From: CALZIK01 sp945787635
Lineage (GTDB): Bacteria > Acidobacteriota > Thermoanaerobaculia > Multivoradales > JAHEKO01
Length of the DNA stretch: 64,000 nt
Assembly: GCA_947259725.1 (NCBI GenBank)
Contig: CAMYNM010000007.1
Coordinates: forward strand, 62,001 to 126,000
Reading direction: 5' to 3'
This document shows positions 16,781 to 27,597 of the stretch, piece after piece; position 1 is the stretch's first letter, and the number at the start of each line of letters is the position of its first letter. The notes beneath the pieces are model-generated. The model did not search any database, was not told the origin of the DNA, and saw only the letters and a list, made by a program, of their open reading frames with translations. Position numbers and translations under genes: made by a program.

Positions 16781-18099
16781 CTGAAACCAAATCGAGCTTC
16801 GCACCTCTGACTGCGTACTCTCCTCGCAAGAAGGCGCAGTCGTTTGTCCAAAAGGACAGCGTCGTCATCGAAGGCGTCGACATCTCCGGTCAATGGAACA
16901 AGATGTTCGACGCCCGCGAGATCACGAGCTACGACCTCACCCACATGGACAAGCTGACGGCGATTCCAGGCGCCGAGTCCATGGGCTGGTGCTACCAGTG
17001 CGCTCAATGCATTCCGGCCTGCCCGGTTGACAACGCCGGCGGCGACTACGGTCCACGAAAGATCTTCCGTCGGTTACAGACCGGCGTCGACATCTTCAAC
17101 CACTCGGACATGTGGCTCTGCACCAGCTGCCAGAACTGCGTGCGAGTCTGCCCCAAGGAAGTCGACATGGTTCAGATCATGCCGGCGGCGCGCGCGGCTG
17201 CGGTTCTCGAAGGCAATGTCCCCGACGAGCTGGTCGAGATGTTCCAGAATGTCTCTGAATACGGCAACCCGATGGGTCAATCGGCTCGCAAGAGGGTCAA
17301 GTGGACTCGCGGCGCGGGCGTCGACATCCGCATCCTGCCCAAGGACGCCCAGCCGGTCGACGTGCTCTGGTTTGTCGGTGACTACTACGCCTACCACGAC
17401 CGAGGCAACGACGCCGCGCAAGCGATGGCCCGGGTGTTCTCGCGCCTCGAAATCGACTTCGGCATCCTCGGCGCGGACGAGCGCTGCGATGGCGACTCCC
17501 AACGCATCGCGGGCGAACCAGGGCTCTTCGAAGAGCTCGCGCGCCACAACATCGAGCAGTTCGAAAAGTACGAGTTCGCCAAGATCGTCGCGAGTGGACC
17601 TCACGCCTACAACGCGATCAAGAACGAGTATCCGAAGTTCAACGGTGGCAGCGGGTTCCCGATCGAGCACTACACCCAGTTCTTGTCTCAACATCTGGAT
17701 CGGCTGACACCGCTTCTGACACGGCCGTTCGCAAAGAAAGTCACCTTTCACGACCCTTGCTACCTGGGTCGCCACAATGGGGAATACGACGCACCTCGCA
17801 AGCTGCTTCAGGCGGTTCCTGGGATCGAATTCGGCGAGATGTTCCGCTGCAAGCAACAAGGCTACTGCTGCGGCGGCGGCGGCGGCGGCATGTGGCTCGA
17901 CGGCTTCGCCGCCGAGCACCAGACCGAACGTCTGTCGGAGAACCGAGTCAAGGAGGCCATCCAGGTCGGAGCCGAGGTCCTGGCTGTGTGCTGTCCCTAC
18001 GAGGTCTCGCGATTCGAAGACGCGGTGAAGTCCACCGACAACGACGGCAAGCTGGAAGTCCTGGACATCATTGAAATCCTCGATCAATGCATGGAGTAG
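16777..18099 (+). CDS. shdrB3: sHdr subunit with fused ferredoxin and CCG domains (B3/HdrD-like)
   Basis: A 440-residue HdrD-like protein. Two ferredoxin motifs (CYQCAQCIPACPVD and CTSCQNCVRVCPK, about residues 72-130) precede a CCG region with HDPCYLGRH, YCCGGGGGGMW and VCCPYEV. Some sHdr loci carry separate C2 and B2 genes; loci that also have etfAB and emo carry a single protein of this kind, which I recall named B3. That naming is from memory. The residues 190-290 are clearly paralogous to the EMO protein at 20219 (VLWFVGDYYAYH against YLWFVGDFASFD). Confidence 0.82.
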   Translation: MTETKSSFAPLTAYSPRKKAQSFVQKDSVVIEGVDISGQWNKMFDAREITSYDLTHMDKLTAIPGAESMGWCYQCAQCIPACPVDNAGGDYGPRKIFRRLQTGVDIFNHSDMWLCTSCQNCVRVCPKEVDMVQIMPAARAAAVLEGNVPDELVEMFQNVSEYGNPMGQSARKRVKWTRGAGVDIRILPKDAQPVDVLWFVGDYYAYHDRGNDAAQAMARVFSRLEIDFGILGADERCDGDSQRIAGEPGLFEELARHNIEQFEKYEFAKIVASGPHAYNAIKNEYPKFNGGSGFPIEHYTQFLSQHLDRLTPLLTRPFAKKVTFHDPCYLGRHNGEYDAPRKLLQAVPGIEFGEMFRCKQQGYCCGGGGGGMWLDGFAAEHQTERLSENRVKEAIQVGAEVLAVCCPYEVSRFEDAVKSTDNDGKLEVLDIIEILDQCME

Positions 18100-18142
18100 C
18101 GCTCCTCCATACATCAGCCCGAGTTGGGAGAGTCATTGGCCC

Positions 18143-18162
18143 GCGCAGGAATTCCTCTGCGC
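18143..18162. other. Short perfect hairpin in the shdrB3-etfB gap
   Basis: GCGCAG (18143-18148) and CTGCGC (18157-18162) enclose the 8-base loop GAATTCCT. It lies in the 97-base gap before etfB, where the operon otherwise has almost no gaps. It may adjust expression of etfBA-emo relative to the sHdr genes; there is no T tract, so a terminator is not supported. Confidence 0.3.
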
Positions 18163-18196
18163 CGAGCACCAGGGTCGACTAAGGAGAAAGTATCTG

Positions 18197-18940
18197 ATGA
18201 AGCTGGTTGTTCTACTGAAGCGCCTACCCGACCTGGTCGAAGACCTCGAGGTCGACGACAGCGGCAAGGCGCTCGACACGGAGTTTCTCAAGTTCACTTT
18301 GAACGAGTTCGACGACTATGCTCTCGAGGAGGCGCTGCTTCTCAAGGAAGCGACGGATGGCGAGCTCACGGTGATCGCCCTCGACGGCGAAGACGTGGAC
18401 AAGATGCTCTACACGGCACTCGCCAAGGGCGCCGACAAAGCCCTGAAGATCGAGAACGCCGGGGAAGCGAGCGGCAATCGGGGCCTGGCGGGGATCTTCG
18501 CCAAGGTCGTCTCGTCTCTGCCCCACGACCTGGTCCTGACCGGCGTCCAGTCGGCCGAGGACATTGACGGGCAGCTCGCACCAATGGTCGCCGCCATTCT
18601 GGACGAGCCGTGCGTCGAGGTGGTGACCCAGGTCGCAACAGCCGACGGCGGCGTGTCGATTCACAAGGAGTACTCGGGCGGCGTGGTCGCGGAGTTCGAG
18701 ATCGACACACCGGCCGTAGTCGGCATCCAGGCATCCCGGCAGGCCCCTCGCTATGCGCCGGTCTCGAAGGTCCGCCAGATCCAGGAAAGCACGACCCTTG
18801 AAACGGTCGCCGGCTCCGCCGCCGACACCTCCGTTTTCACCGTGGTCCAGATGACCCCGCCCGAAACAGGTGGCGGAGCGCAGATGCTCGGAAACATCGG
18901 CGAGCTGATCAAGGTCCTCGAATCGAAAGGAGTCATCTGA
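18197..18940 (+). CDS. etfB: Electron transfer flavoprotein beta subunit
   Basis: A 247-residue EtfB: MKLVVLLKRLPD, then LNEFDDYALEEALLLKE, and ADKALKIEN followed by LVLTGVQSAEDIDGQLAPMVAAIL, the nucleotide-binding core. The ATG at 18197 has AAGGAG just upstream. The stop overlaps the etfA start by one base. In this locus EtfBA is expected to take electrons from the sHdr complex rather than from acyl-CoA dehydrogenases, since no beta-oxidation gene is nearby. Confidence 0.93.
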   Translation: MKLVVLLKRLPDLVEDLEVDDSGKALDTEFLKFTLNEFDDYALEEALLLKEATDGELTVIALDGEDVDKMLYTALAKGADKALKIENAGEASGNRGLAGIFAKVVSSLPHDLVLTGVQSAEDIDGQLAPMVAAILDEPCVEVVTQVATADGGVSIHKEYSGGVVAEFEIDTPAVVGIQASRQAPRYAPVSKVRQIQESTTLETVAGSAADTSVFTVVQMTPPETGGGAQMLGNIGELIKVLESKGVI

Positions 18941-19902
18941 TGGCTGACGGAATCCTGGTGGTCGCCGAGCATCTCGGCGGCAAGCTCTCGGACATCACCT
19001 TCGAGATGCTGGGCAAGGCCAAGGCGCTGTCCGGCGCCGGCGGCGATGTCACCGTTCTCTTGATCGCAGGAGACGCCTCGATGGCCGCGGAGCTCGGCGC
19101 CGCCGACACTGTGGCTATCGTGGAGGGAGACGGTCTGGCCGACTTCAACCCCGAAAGCTACGGAGCCGCCCTAGGCGCCGCGGTGGAAGCCAAATCTCCG
19201 CGCCTGGTCATGGTCGGCTACACCGCCATGGGCATGGATCTCGCCAGCACCCTGGCGGTCAAGCGGAACCTGCCGCATGCCACATTTTGCCTTGACGTCG
19301 CGATCGGCGATTCGATCACCGCCACGAGCCAGTGTTACGGCGGCAAGATCAACGTGACCACCGATCTGGGCGCCGGACCATGCGTCGTGAGCATGCTCGC
19401 CGGGGCCGCGCCCGCCGATGCCGGCCGCGCCGAAGGAACTCCCTCGACCGAGAGCCTGCCTGCGCCCGCGAGCGCCGGCAAGATTCGCTTCAAGCGCCTG
19501 ATCGAGCCCGAGGCCGGCGACGTCGACATCACCGCCCAGGAGATTCTGGTCGCCGTTGGCCGGGGCATCGGCAGCAAGGACGACATCGAGGTCGCCGAAG
19601 ATCTGGCCGAAGAGCTCGACGCCGCGGTGGCGGGATCGCGCCCCTTGATCGACGCCGGTTGGTTACCCAAGACCCGTCAGGTCGGCAAATCAGGCCTCAA
19701 GGTAGCGCCCAAGCTCTACCTGGCGCTCGGTATCTCGGGGGCACCGGAGCACATCGAAGGCATGAAGAGCTCGGCCACGATCGTCGCCGTCAACAGCGAC
19801 AAACAGGCGCCGATCTTCAACTTCGCGCACTACGGCATGGTGGCGGATTTGTTCGACGTCTGCGAGGAGTTGACGGAGGCGCTCCAGGAGAGGAAGGGAT
19901 GA
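18940..19902 (+). CDS. etfA: Electron transfer flavoprotein alpha subunit
   Basis: A 320-residue EtfA with the C-terminal FAD-binding signature complete: RPLIDAGWLPKTRQVGKSG, then KLYLALGISGAPEHIEGM and IVAVNSDKQAPIFNFAHYG (about 235-300). The N-terminal domain (1-170) pairs with EtfB. It is translationally coupled to etfB and followed by the membrane quinone oxidoreductase that should accept its electrons. Confidence 0.95.
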   Translation: MADGILVVAEHLGGKLSDITFEMLGKAKALSGAGGDVTVLLIAGDASMAAELGAADTVAIVEGDGLADFNPESYGAALGAAVEAKSPRLVMVGYTAMGMDLASTLAVKRNLPHATFCLDVAIGDSITATSQCYGGKINVTTDLGAGPCVVSMLAGAAPADAGRAEGTPSTESLPAPASAGKIRFKRLIEPEAGDVDITAQEILVAVGRGIGSKDDIEVAEDLAEELDAAVAGSRPLIDAGWLPKTRQVGKSGLKVAPKLYLALGISGAPEHIEGMKSSATIVAVNSDKQAPIFNFAHYGMVADLFDVCEELTEALQERKG

Positions 19903-20218
19903 GAGTGAAGGGTGGTGCGACGCCGAGGCCGGCGGCGTCTCCACCGGTCGCCGGCTCGAGCCCGCAGCGAGTCAAAACAGGGCTTAGGTTGGTTCTTCAG
20001 TCGGCGCACCGTTTGGAGGTGAATGAGGGTCCGCGCCCATTCGGCTGCGCCGATTTAGGGCGCGGGTGGGCGGGCGGCTCGCCTGGCGCCGGTCGGAGAC
20101 ACCGCCGGCCTCGGCGTTGCACGGTATTTGGCGAAATCCCCCTCCCTCCCGCGAAGAGGAGTGGCGAGCCTGCAAGTACAGCGCGGTCGATGGTCGAAGT
20201 AACAACAACGAGCCTGCC
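19903..20218. repeat. Long near-perfect inverted repeat between etfA and the EMO gene
   Basis: The only large gap (316 bases) in the operon. An arm at 19915-19947 (core ACGCCGAGGCCGGCGG) returns inverted at 20089-20121 (core CCGCCGGCCTCGGCGT), about 33 bases per arm with few mismatches, around a 141-base GC-rich centre. No convincing gene lies inside. It may be a small mobile element or remnant, or an RNA structure that tunes the downstream gene. Confidence 0.5.
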
Positions 20219-22264
<2,046 letters not shown>

Positions 22265-22281
22265 GCGCCGCGAGGGATCCC

Positions 22282-22752
22282 ATGAGCGCGGTCCGCCGCG
22301 GCATCGTCGCCCGTCTGCGCACGCTGCTGCTGGCGCTCGACCGCCAAGATCGGCTCGAGACCGCGCAAGAGTTCGTCGGTTGGCTGAGCGCTCAGGAAGC
22401 TGAGCCTCTGATCGACCATTCCCGGGAGCTCCTGCTGAGAGCGTTTCGGGTGGCCGGCGACCCCATCAACTTCCGCATTCTCGCCCGGCTCGACCTTCTG
22501 GAACCGATCGGTGTTCCGGATTTGATGGGTGAGCTCGGCTTGAGCCGGGTGGCGGTTTCGGAGCGCATCAACGACATGGCGCAGACCGGCCTCGCGGTGC
22601 GCGAGATGGTCAACGATCACGTCCGGGGGACCGACCTGGGCGTGGGCCTCGCGGCGTTCGTGAACGGCGCCGCCACGAGTGCCGGATTCGAGCTGGCGGA
22701 AGACCTCCCGGGCGAGACGGCTCGCCGTACGAAACCCGGAGTGCTTCCGTGA
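22282..22752 (+). CDS. Winged-helix DNA-binding protein, ArsR-like
   Basis: A 156-residue protein. Residues about 55-115 (RAFRVAGDPINFRILARLDLL, then VPDLMGELGLSRVAVSERINDMAQTGL) match a winged helix with the recognition helix at SRVAVSERIND. No metal-binding Cys/His set is visible. The stop overlaps the next gene's start (ATGA-like, 22749-22752). A second regulator inside the operon could control the lipoate module or give feedback; its target is unknown. Confidence 0.6.
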   Translation: MSAVRRGIVARLRTLLLALDRQDRLETAQEFVGWLSAQEAEPLIDHSRELLLRAFRVAGDPINFRILARLDLLEPIGVPDLMGELGLSRVAVSERINDMAQTGLAVREMVNDHVRGTDLGVGLAAFVNGAATSAGFELAEDLPGETARRTKPGVLP

Positions 22753-23777
22753 GCCGGCTGCGGGTGATCGACGCCGGCCGGGTGAACGCCCTTCGATCGC
22801 AGGCGCTATGGCACGGGATCGCCGAGGCCATGACCGCGGAGACCGACCCGACTCTGTCGCTCTGTCAGCCGGGCGAACCCTACGTCGGAGTCGGGTATCA
22901 CCGTTCCCTCGCCGAACTGGATCGCGAAGCCTGCGAGCGGAGGGGTCTTCCGATCATTCGGCGCCAGATCGGGGGTGGCCCGGTCTACATCGACTCCGAC
23001 CAGCTATTTTTTCAGATCACCCTGCCGGCAAGGCGGGCCCCTCGCAGGGTCGACCGCCTCTACGCTCTCCTGCTGGAGCCGGCGGTAGCTGCGTTTCGCG
23101 CGCTCGGCCTGGACGCTCGGATCCGTGGGTTGAACGACATATCGATCGCAGATCGGCGCCTCTCCGGCACCGGTGCCGGCCGCATCAAGGATGGCGTAAC
23201 TGTGGTCGGTAACGTCATCTTCCGGTTTCCCCATCGGTCGATGGCGGAGGTCCTCGCGTTGCCGACACGAGCCATGCGGCAAGAATGCTTGCAGTTGATG
23301 GAAAGGCATGTCACCTCGCTCGAATCCGAAGGCCTGGCGAGGGTGACCACAAACGATGCCCGCGTGGCGCTTGTCGACGCGTATGCCCGCGGGTTCGACT
23401 CGGCGGCGGTACCGGAGACACTCCGGCCCGAGGAGTCGGCGGCCATCCGTCGCTGGGAAGCGCGGTTCTCGACTCGTCAGTGGCTCGACGGCCCCGATCC
23501 GGCACCGCCCTCCCATGCTGCTCGGCAGATCAAGATCTCGGCGGACGTGTGGCTCTACGTCGCCGCCCGGGACGGCCTGGAGCTTCAGGCGTCATTCTGC
23601 GGCGGCCGGATCGAGAATCCAAGGATCTCGAGTCCTCGGCTGAACGGCGCTGGAGAGGAAATGGCACGCCGCTTGGCCGGGTGCCCGATCGGCGACTTGG
23701 CGCGGCGGCTCACCCCATTCGGAAACCCCGGAGATCGCGTGCTCGAACTGCTCGAAGCAGGAGCGGTTCTTCGATAG
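22749..23777 (+). CDS. Lipoate-protein-ligase-like protein with Lys to Arg change
   Basis: The 342-residue protein has the ligase fold with the lipoyl-binding RRQIGGGPVYI (71-81) and LNDISIADRRLSGTG (128-142). In active ligases the second motif has Lys, as in DGRKIAG of the paralogue at 25251; here Arg137 takes that place. It may therefore be non-catalytic, bind lipoate only, or work with another subunit. It adjoins the second GcvH-like gene, so that protein is its likely partner. The C-terminal 90 residues resemble an LplB-like tail. Confidence 0.72.
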   Translation: MSRLRVIDAGRVNALRSQALWHGIAEAMTAETDPTLSLCQPGEPYVGVGYHRSLAELDREACERRGLPIIRRQIGGGPVYIDSDQLFFQITLPARRAPRRVDRLYALLLEPAVAAFRALGLDARIRGLNDISIADRRLSGTGAGRIKDGVTVVGNVIFRFPHRSMAEVLALPTRAMRQECLQLMERHVTSLESEGLARVTTNDARVALVDAYARGFDSAAVPETLRPEESAAIRRWEARFSTRQWLDGPDPAPPSHAARQIKISADVWLYVAARDGLELQASFCGGRIENPRISSPRLNGAGEEMARRLAGCPIGDLARRLTPFGNPGDRVLELLEAGAVLR

Positions 23778-23791
23778 CAACAGGAGGCATC

Positions 23792-24253
23792 TTGAATTCC
23801 GCAACTCTTACCATCGGACCCTATGAACTTCCTCTGGATCGTCACTACGATCGGGAGACCCATCTGTGGGTGGCCGGCGCCCAGGGCCGGACCGCTCACC
23901 GTGTCGGCTTCGACCCGCTCGGGGCGGAGACCTCGGGCGACATCGTAGCCATCTCGGTAGAGCCTGCGGGCACTCATGTGCGTCGCGGCGAGGCCTTCGG
24001 CAATCTCGAAGCGGCGAAGTTCGTTGGGCCCCTGGTCTCGCCCGTTTCGGGCACGATCCGCTCGCACAACGAGTGCGTTTCAGCCAACCCGTCGTTGGTC
24101 AATTCGAAGCCTCTGGACTCCTGGCTGGTCGAGATCGAGCTCGATGACTTCGCCGCCGAAGTAGCTCTGCTTCTGAGCGACCCCGTGGAGCTGGGCGCGT
24201 GGCTGAAACAGGAGATCGTTGCGTTCAAGGAAAAGGGCATGGTCGCCGAATGA
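23792..24253 (+). CDS. Second lipoate-binding GcvH-like protein
   Basis: A 153-residue GcvH-fold protein with Lys76 in GNLEAAKFVGPLVSPVSG as predicted lipoylation site. It starts with TTG, supported by AGGAGG four bases upstream, and no better start exists. It differs strongly from the LbpA at 12035 (EAAKFVGP against ESGKWVGP; no cysteines in the tail), so the two are not recent copies. It could be a lipoate-assembly substrate or relay for the LipS proteins downstream, or a second LbpA isoform. Confidence 0.8.
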   Translation: MNSATLTIGPYELPLDRHYDRETHLWVAGAQGRTAHRVGFDPLGAETSGDIVAISVEPAGTHVRRGEAFGNLEAAKFVGPLVSPVSGTIRSHNECVSANPSLVNSKPLDSWLVEIELDDFAAEVALLLSDPVELGAWLKQEIVAFKEKGMVAE

Positions 24254-25254
24254 GCTGCGCAGGCTCGATCGCATCGCCCGATGACCCGAGAGCGGTCGTG
24301 CTGGAGGCTGATCCGCCCGTCGTCGCGAGCGAGGGCATGCGCATCCGGCGAGCGAACTTCGGCACCCAGGCGCAGTTCTTTGCGCCCGGCCTGAAACGCT
24401 GGCAGAACCGGGAATGGACACCGGAAAGAGCCAATCGCTTCCTGCCGATCAGCGTCACCGGCACCGCCTGCGCGCTCCAGTGCGATCACTGCAAGACCAA
24501 GGTGCTCGAGGGCATGGTGACCGTGACCCGCGAGCGTGACTTGTTCGAGACAGCGAGAAGCCTGCAAAGCCGCGGCACCGACGGAATCCTGGTCTCGGGT
24601 GGCTCGACTCGCAGCGGCGAAGTGCCTCTCGAACCGCATCTCGACAACATGAAGAGAATCCGGGACGAGCTCGGCATGAAGGTCATCGTCCACTCCGGCG
24701 TCGTCGATCCGTCCCTCGCTCGAGGCCTGGCCGACGCCGGAGTCGACGGCGTCATGCTCGACATCATCGGCGCGGATGAAACGATCCGAGAGGTCTACCA
24801 CCTCGACCTCGCAGCCAGGGATTTCGAGCGCTCGCTCGCGCTCTTGGCGAATAAGAATCTCCGCATCATTCCTCACATCGTCCTCGGTCTCCACTACGGT
24901 CAGTTTCTCGGTGAGTGGGACGCTCTAGAGATGATCAGCCGCTACCCGGTCTCGACGCTGATCCTGGTCGTCCTGACACCCCTCGTGGGTACGCCGATGG
25001 CGGATCTGCCGCCCCCACCGCTCGAGGACGTGGTGGCGTTCTTCGCCCTCACCCGAAACTCGATGCCCGAAACGCACGTCAACCTCGGCTGCGGCCGGCC
25101 CATGGGCGCGATGAAAATCGCGCTCGACAAGGCGGCGATCGATCACGGGCTCAACGGCATCGCCTATCCCGCCGAGGGCATCATCGACTACGCCGAGCGC
25201 TCGGGTCTCGAGCCCGAATACTACGAATACTGCTGCTCGCTGACCTGGACATGA
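24250..25254 (+). CDS. lipS1: Radical SAM protein, LipS-type lipoyl synthase component
   Basis: The 334-residue protein has the radical SAM motif Cys74-x3-Cys78-x2-Cys81 (CALQCDHC) followed by a SAM-binding VSGGSTRSGE. Additional cysteines in LGCGRPMG (about 282) and YEYCCSLTW at the C-terminus could hold an auxiliary cluster, as sulfur-inserting radical SAM enzymes need. It overlaps both neighbours by four bases. Two radical SAM proteins flanking a lipoate ligase match the LipS1/LipS2 pathway; which is S1 and which S2 is tentative. Confidence 0.75.
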   Translation: MSCAGSIASPDDPRAVVLEADPPVVASEGMRIRRANFGTQAQFFAPGLKRWQNREWTPERANRFLPISVTGTACALQCDHCKTKVLEGMVTVTRERDLFETARSLQSRGTDGILVSGGSTRSGEVPLEPHLDNMKRIRDELGMKVIVHSGVVDPSLARGLADAGVDGVMLDIIGADETIREVYHLDLAARDFERSLALLANKNLRIIPHIVLGLHYGQFLGEWDALEMISRYPVSTLILVVLTPLVGTPMADLPPPPLEDVVAFFALTRNSMPETHVNLGCGRPMGAMKIALDKAAIDHGLNGIAYPAEGIIDYAERSGLEPEYYEYCCSLTWT

Positions 25255-26396
25255 CCACCTGGCGCTATCTCGAGGACGACGCGGTCGCCGCCGATCTCGG
25301 CCTGGCGACCGACGAAGCCATGATGGTTCCCTACGGCAGAGCCGAGCAAGCGAACCACGAGGCGACCCTGCGCCTCTATTCCTACCGTCCGCATTGCGCG
25401 CTCGTCGGCCGCTATCAGAGTCTCGAAGACGAAGTCGACGTCGACTTCTGCCGCGCCAATGACGTCCAGGTCGGGCGCCGGCCGACCGGAGGCGGCGCGA
25501 TCATCATGGGCAGCGGTCAGCTTGGCGTCGCGATCACTTCGCGGGCGCGGGCCGATGAGGCCCCACGACAAGCGCTCGAGCGCTACGCCGGCGGCGTCAT
25601 CGCGGGACTCGGCGCACTCGGAATCGACGCTCACTTCCGTTCCAAGAACGACCTCGAGGTCGACGGCCGGAAGATCGCCGGATTGGGTCTCTATCTCGAC
25701 CCGGAGGGTGCGATCCTGTTTCACGCCAGCGTTCTGGTGGACCTGGACATCCCCCTCATGCTTCGAGTGCTCCGCATTCCCGGCGCCAAGATCTCGGACA
25801 AGGCGATCGCGCGCGTCGAAGCCCGCGTCACCACGGTGTCCAAAGAAATCGGAGCCGATCGGAGCGCAGCCGAGATCAGGGCGCTCTTCGGAGCGGCATT
25901 CGCCGAAGACTTCACGGTCGGGCTCGAGCCCGAGGCTCTCGACCGCCGCGAGACCGAGCGTCGAGATGAGCTCCTCGAGACTCGCTACGGCAACCCTGAA
26001 TGGATCTACCAGCGAAGCCCCCGGCAAGACGCTCGCGGATCGGCGCTTCTCAAGACGCCGGTCGGTCTTTTGCGAATCTACGCAGCGGTGCACGGTCGGA
26101 CCCTCAAGAGCGTTCTGGTGACCGGCGACTTCAACCTGATGCCGAAGGGAATCACCGATCTCGAGTCGGCGCTCAAGTGGTGCCAGGCCGATCCCGAGCG
26201 AATCGCGGCGGCAACGGCCGAGACCCTCACATCGGACGACCTCGGCGTTCCCGTCGAGAGGATCTCCCAGGCCATCTGGGAAGCCGCTCGCGTCGGCCTC
26301 GAGCTTCAGCAGGACACCGCCCACCCCTTCCGGGACGGTTCCTGCTACTTCCCCGAAGCCGGAGGAACGCCCAGCACATCCCGGGAGAGCAGTTGA
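25251..26396 (+). CDS. slpl: Lipoate:protein ligase, sLpl(AB)-like
   Basis: A 381-residue ligase with an intact active site: RRPTGGGAIIMG (76-87) and KNDLEVDGRKIAGLG with Lys141. Residues about 260-370 form a C-terminal LplB-like domain, so both LplA and LplB parts are in one chain. It should attach octanoate or lipoate to LbpA Lys residues. Overlaps by ATGA with the upstream lipS gene and by one base with the downstream one. It is the only one of three ligase paralogues in this operon with all catalytic residues. Confidence 0.87.
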   Translation: MTTWRYLEDDAVAADLGLATDEAMMVPYGRAEQANHEATLRLYSYRPHCALVGRYQSLEDEVDVDFCRANDVQVGRRPTGGGAIIMGSGQLGVAITSRARADEAPRQALERYAGGVIAGLGALGIDAHFRSKNDLEVDGRKIAGLGLYLDPEGAILFHASVLVDLDIPLMLRVLRIPGAKISDKAIARVEARVTTVSKEIGADRSAAEIRALFGAAFAEDFTVGLEPEALDRRETERRDELLETRYGNPEWIYQRSPRQDARGSALLKTPVGLLRIYAAVHGRTLKSVLVTGDFNLMPKGITDLESALKWCQADPERIAAATAETLTSDDLGVPVERISQAIWEAARVGLELQQDTAHPFRDGSCYFPEAGGTPSTSRESS

Positions 26397-27553
26397 TGGA
26401 AAGTCTCGTAGACATCGGCGCAAGCCGGCAAGCCGAGTCCAAACCCAGCCCCGACTGGGTGCGCATCAGCTATGCGAGCGCGCTCGCTCTACGGTTCAAG
26501 TCCGGCCAGTTCGTCCGGCCCTTCGACTTCGGCGGCATCAACCTGCTCCTCAACTACCCGCAAGGCTGCCAGTCGGACTGCGGCTACTGCGGCCTCGCCA
26601 GATCGCGAAACGGCGCCTACGAGAACAAGTCTTTCATCCGGGTCGAGTGGCCCCTGGTCGAGACCGACGAGCTGGTCGACCGGATGGCGCGATACCGCGA
26701 CCGTCTGACCCGCCTGTGCATCTCGATGGTGACCCACGGCCAGGCCTACCCAGACACCCTCGACATCACCCGCCGGATTCGAGCCGAGCTCGAAACGCCG
26801 CTTTCCATCCTGGTGGCGCCACCGACTCTCAACCGCCAAAGGCTCGGCGCGCTCAAGGACGCCGGCGCGGACATGATCGGAATCGGCCTCGACGCGATCA
26901 CCGAGGAATTGTTTCGCTCGATTCGAAGCGACGTGCCCCGGGGGGGCCTCGACTGGGACAACTACTGGGACATCGTGTTCGCCGCGCGCGACATCTACGG
27001 GCCCTGGAAGGTCAACTGCCACACGCTGGTCGGCCTCGGGGAGACCGACCTCGACCTGATGGAGGTCTTCGAGCGCCTCCTGGATCGCCAGATCTTCTCG
27101 TACCTCTTCTGCTTCAATCCCGAGCCTGACTCGAGGATGGCGCGTCACGAGAAGAGCTCGGTGACGCGATGGCGGCGCATCCAGCTGGCGAAGTTCCTGC
27201 TCGAGGAAAGCGGCCTCGATCGGGGCGCCTTCCGGTTCGACGATCGGGGCATGCTCGAAGCCATCCACGCTCCTCGCGAGCTCGTCGACCAGGTGGTCCA
27301 CGACGGCTTCGCCTTCATGACCAACGGCTGCCCCGGTGTCGGTGGAGAGCCCGGGTGCACGCGTCCCATGGGAAGTTGGCGGCCCGGAGACGCGCCCCGA
27401 GACTATCCCTGGCAACCCACCGACACTGACCATGCGAGTATCCGGACCGAGCTGAAACTCGAATCTTTCCTTCGCCCCGGGCCAGGACCCACTCGGCCGC
27501 GTGAGCTCTGCGCTCCACCCGCCGCGGGCCGGCCCACCTTGACGAAGGTGTAG
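26396..27553 (+). CDS. lipS2: Radical SAM protein, second LipS-type lipoyl synthase component
   Basis: A 385-residue radical SAM enzyme with Cys58-x3-Cys62-x2-Cys65 (CQSDCGYC), biotin-synthase-like. Near residue 310-330 the segment TNGCPGVGGEPGCTRPMGSW has two more cysteines and a C-x-R-P-M-G element shared with the first LipS-type protein (CGRPMG), a probable auxiliary-cluster site. The ATG overlaps the ligase stop. The Pro-rich last 30 residues look disordered. Predicted to insert sulfur into octanoyl-LbpA with its partner. Confidence 0.75.
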   Translation: MESLVDIGASRQAESKPSPDWVRISYASALALRFKSGQFVRPFDFGGINLLLNYPQGCQSDCGYCGLARSRNGAYENKSFIRVEWPLVETDELVDRMARYRDRLTRLCISMVTHGQAYPDTLDITRRIRAELETPLSILVAPPTLNRQRLGALKDAGADMIGIGLDAITEELFRSIRSDVPRGGLDWDNYWDIVFAARDIYGPWKVNCHTLVGLGETDLDLMEVFERLLDRQIFSYLFCFNPEPDSRMARHEKSSVTRWRRIQLAKFLLEESGLDRGAFRFDDRGMLEAIHAPRELVDQVVHDGFAFMTNGCPGVGGEPGCTRPMGSWRPGDAPRDYPWQPTDTDHASIRTELKLESFLRPGPGPTRPRELCAPPAAGRPTLTKV

Positions 27554-27597
27554 CCCCCCGGGCCGGGGCGCGGGGACGGGACGAGCCGCCGAGTCGG

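Noticed and set aside
27554..27597. GC-rich stretch between lipS2 and trxA as a terminator
   Set aside because: The C and G runs pair only imperfectly and have no T tract, so I do not list it.
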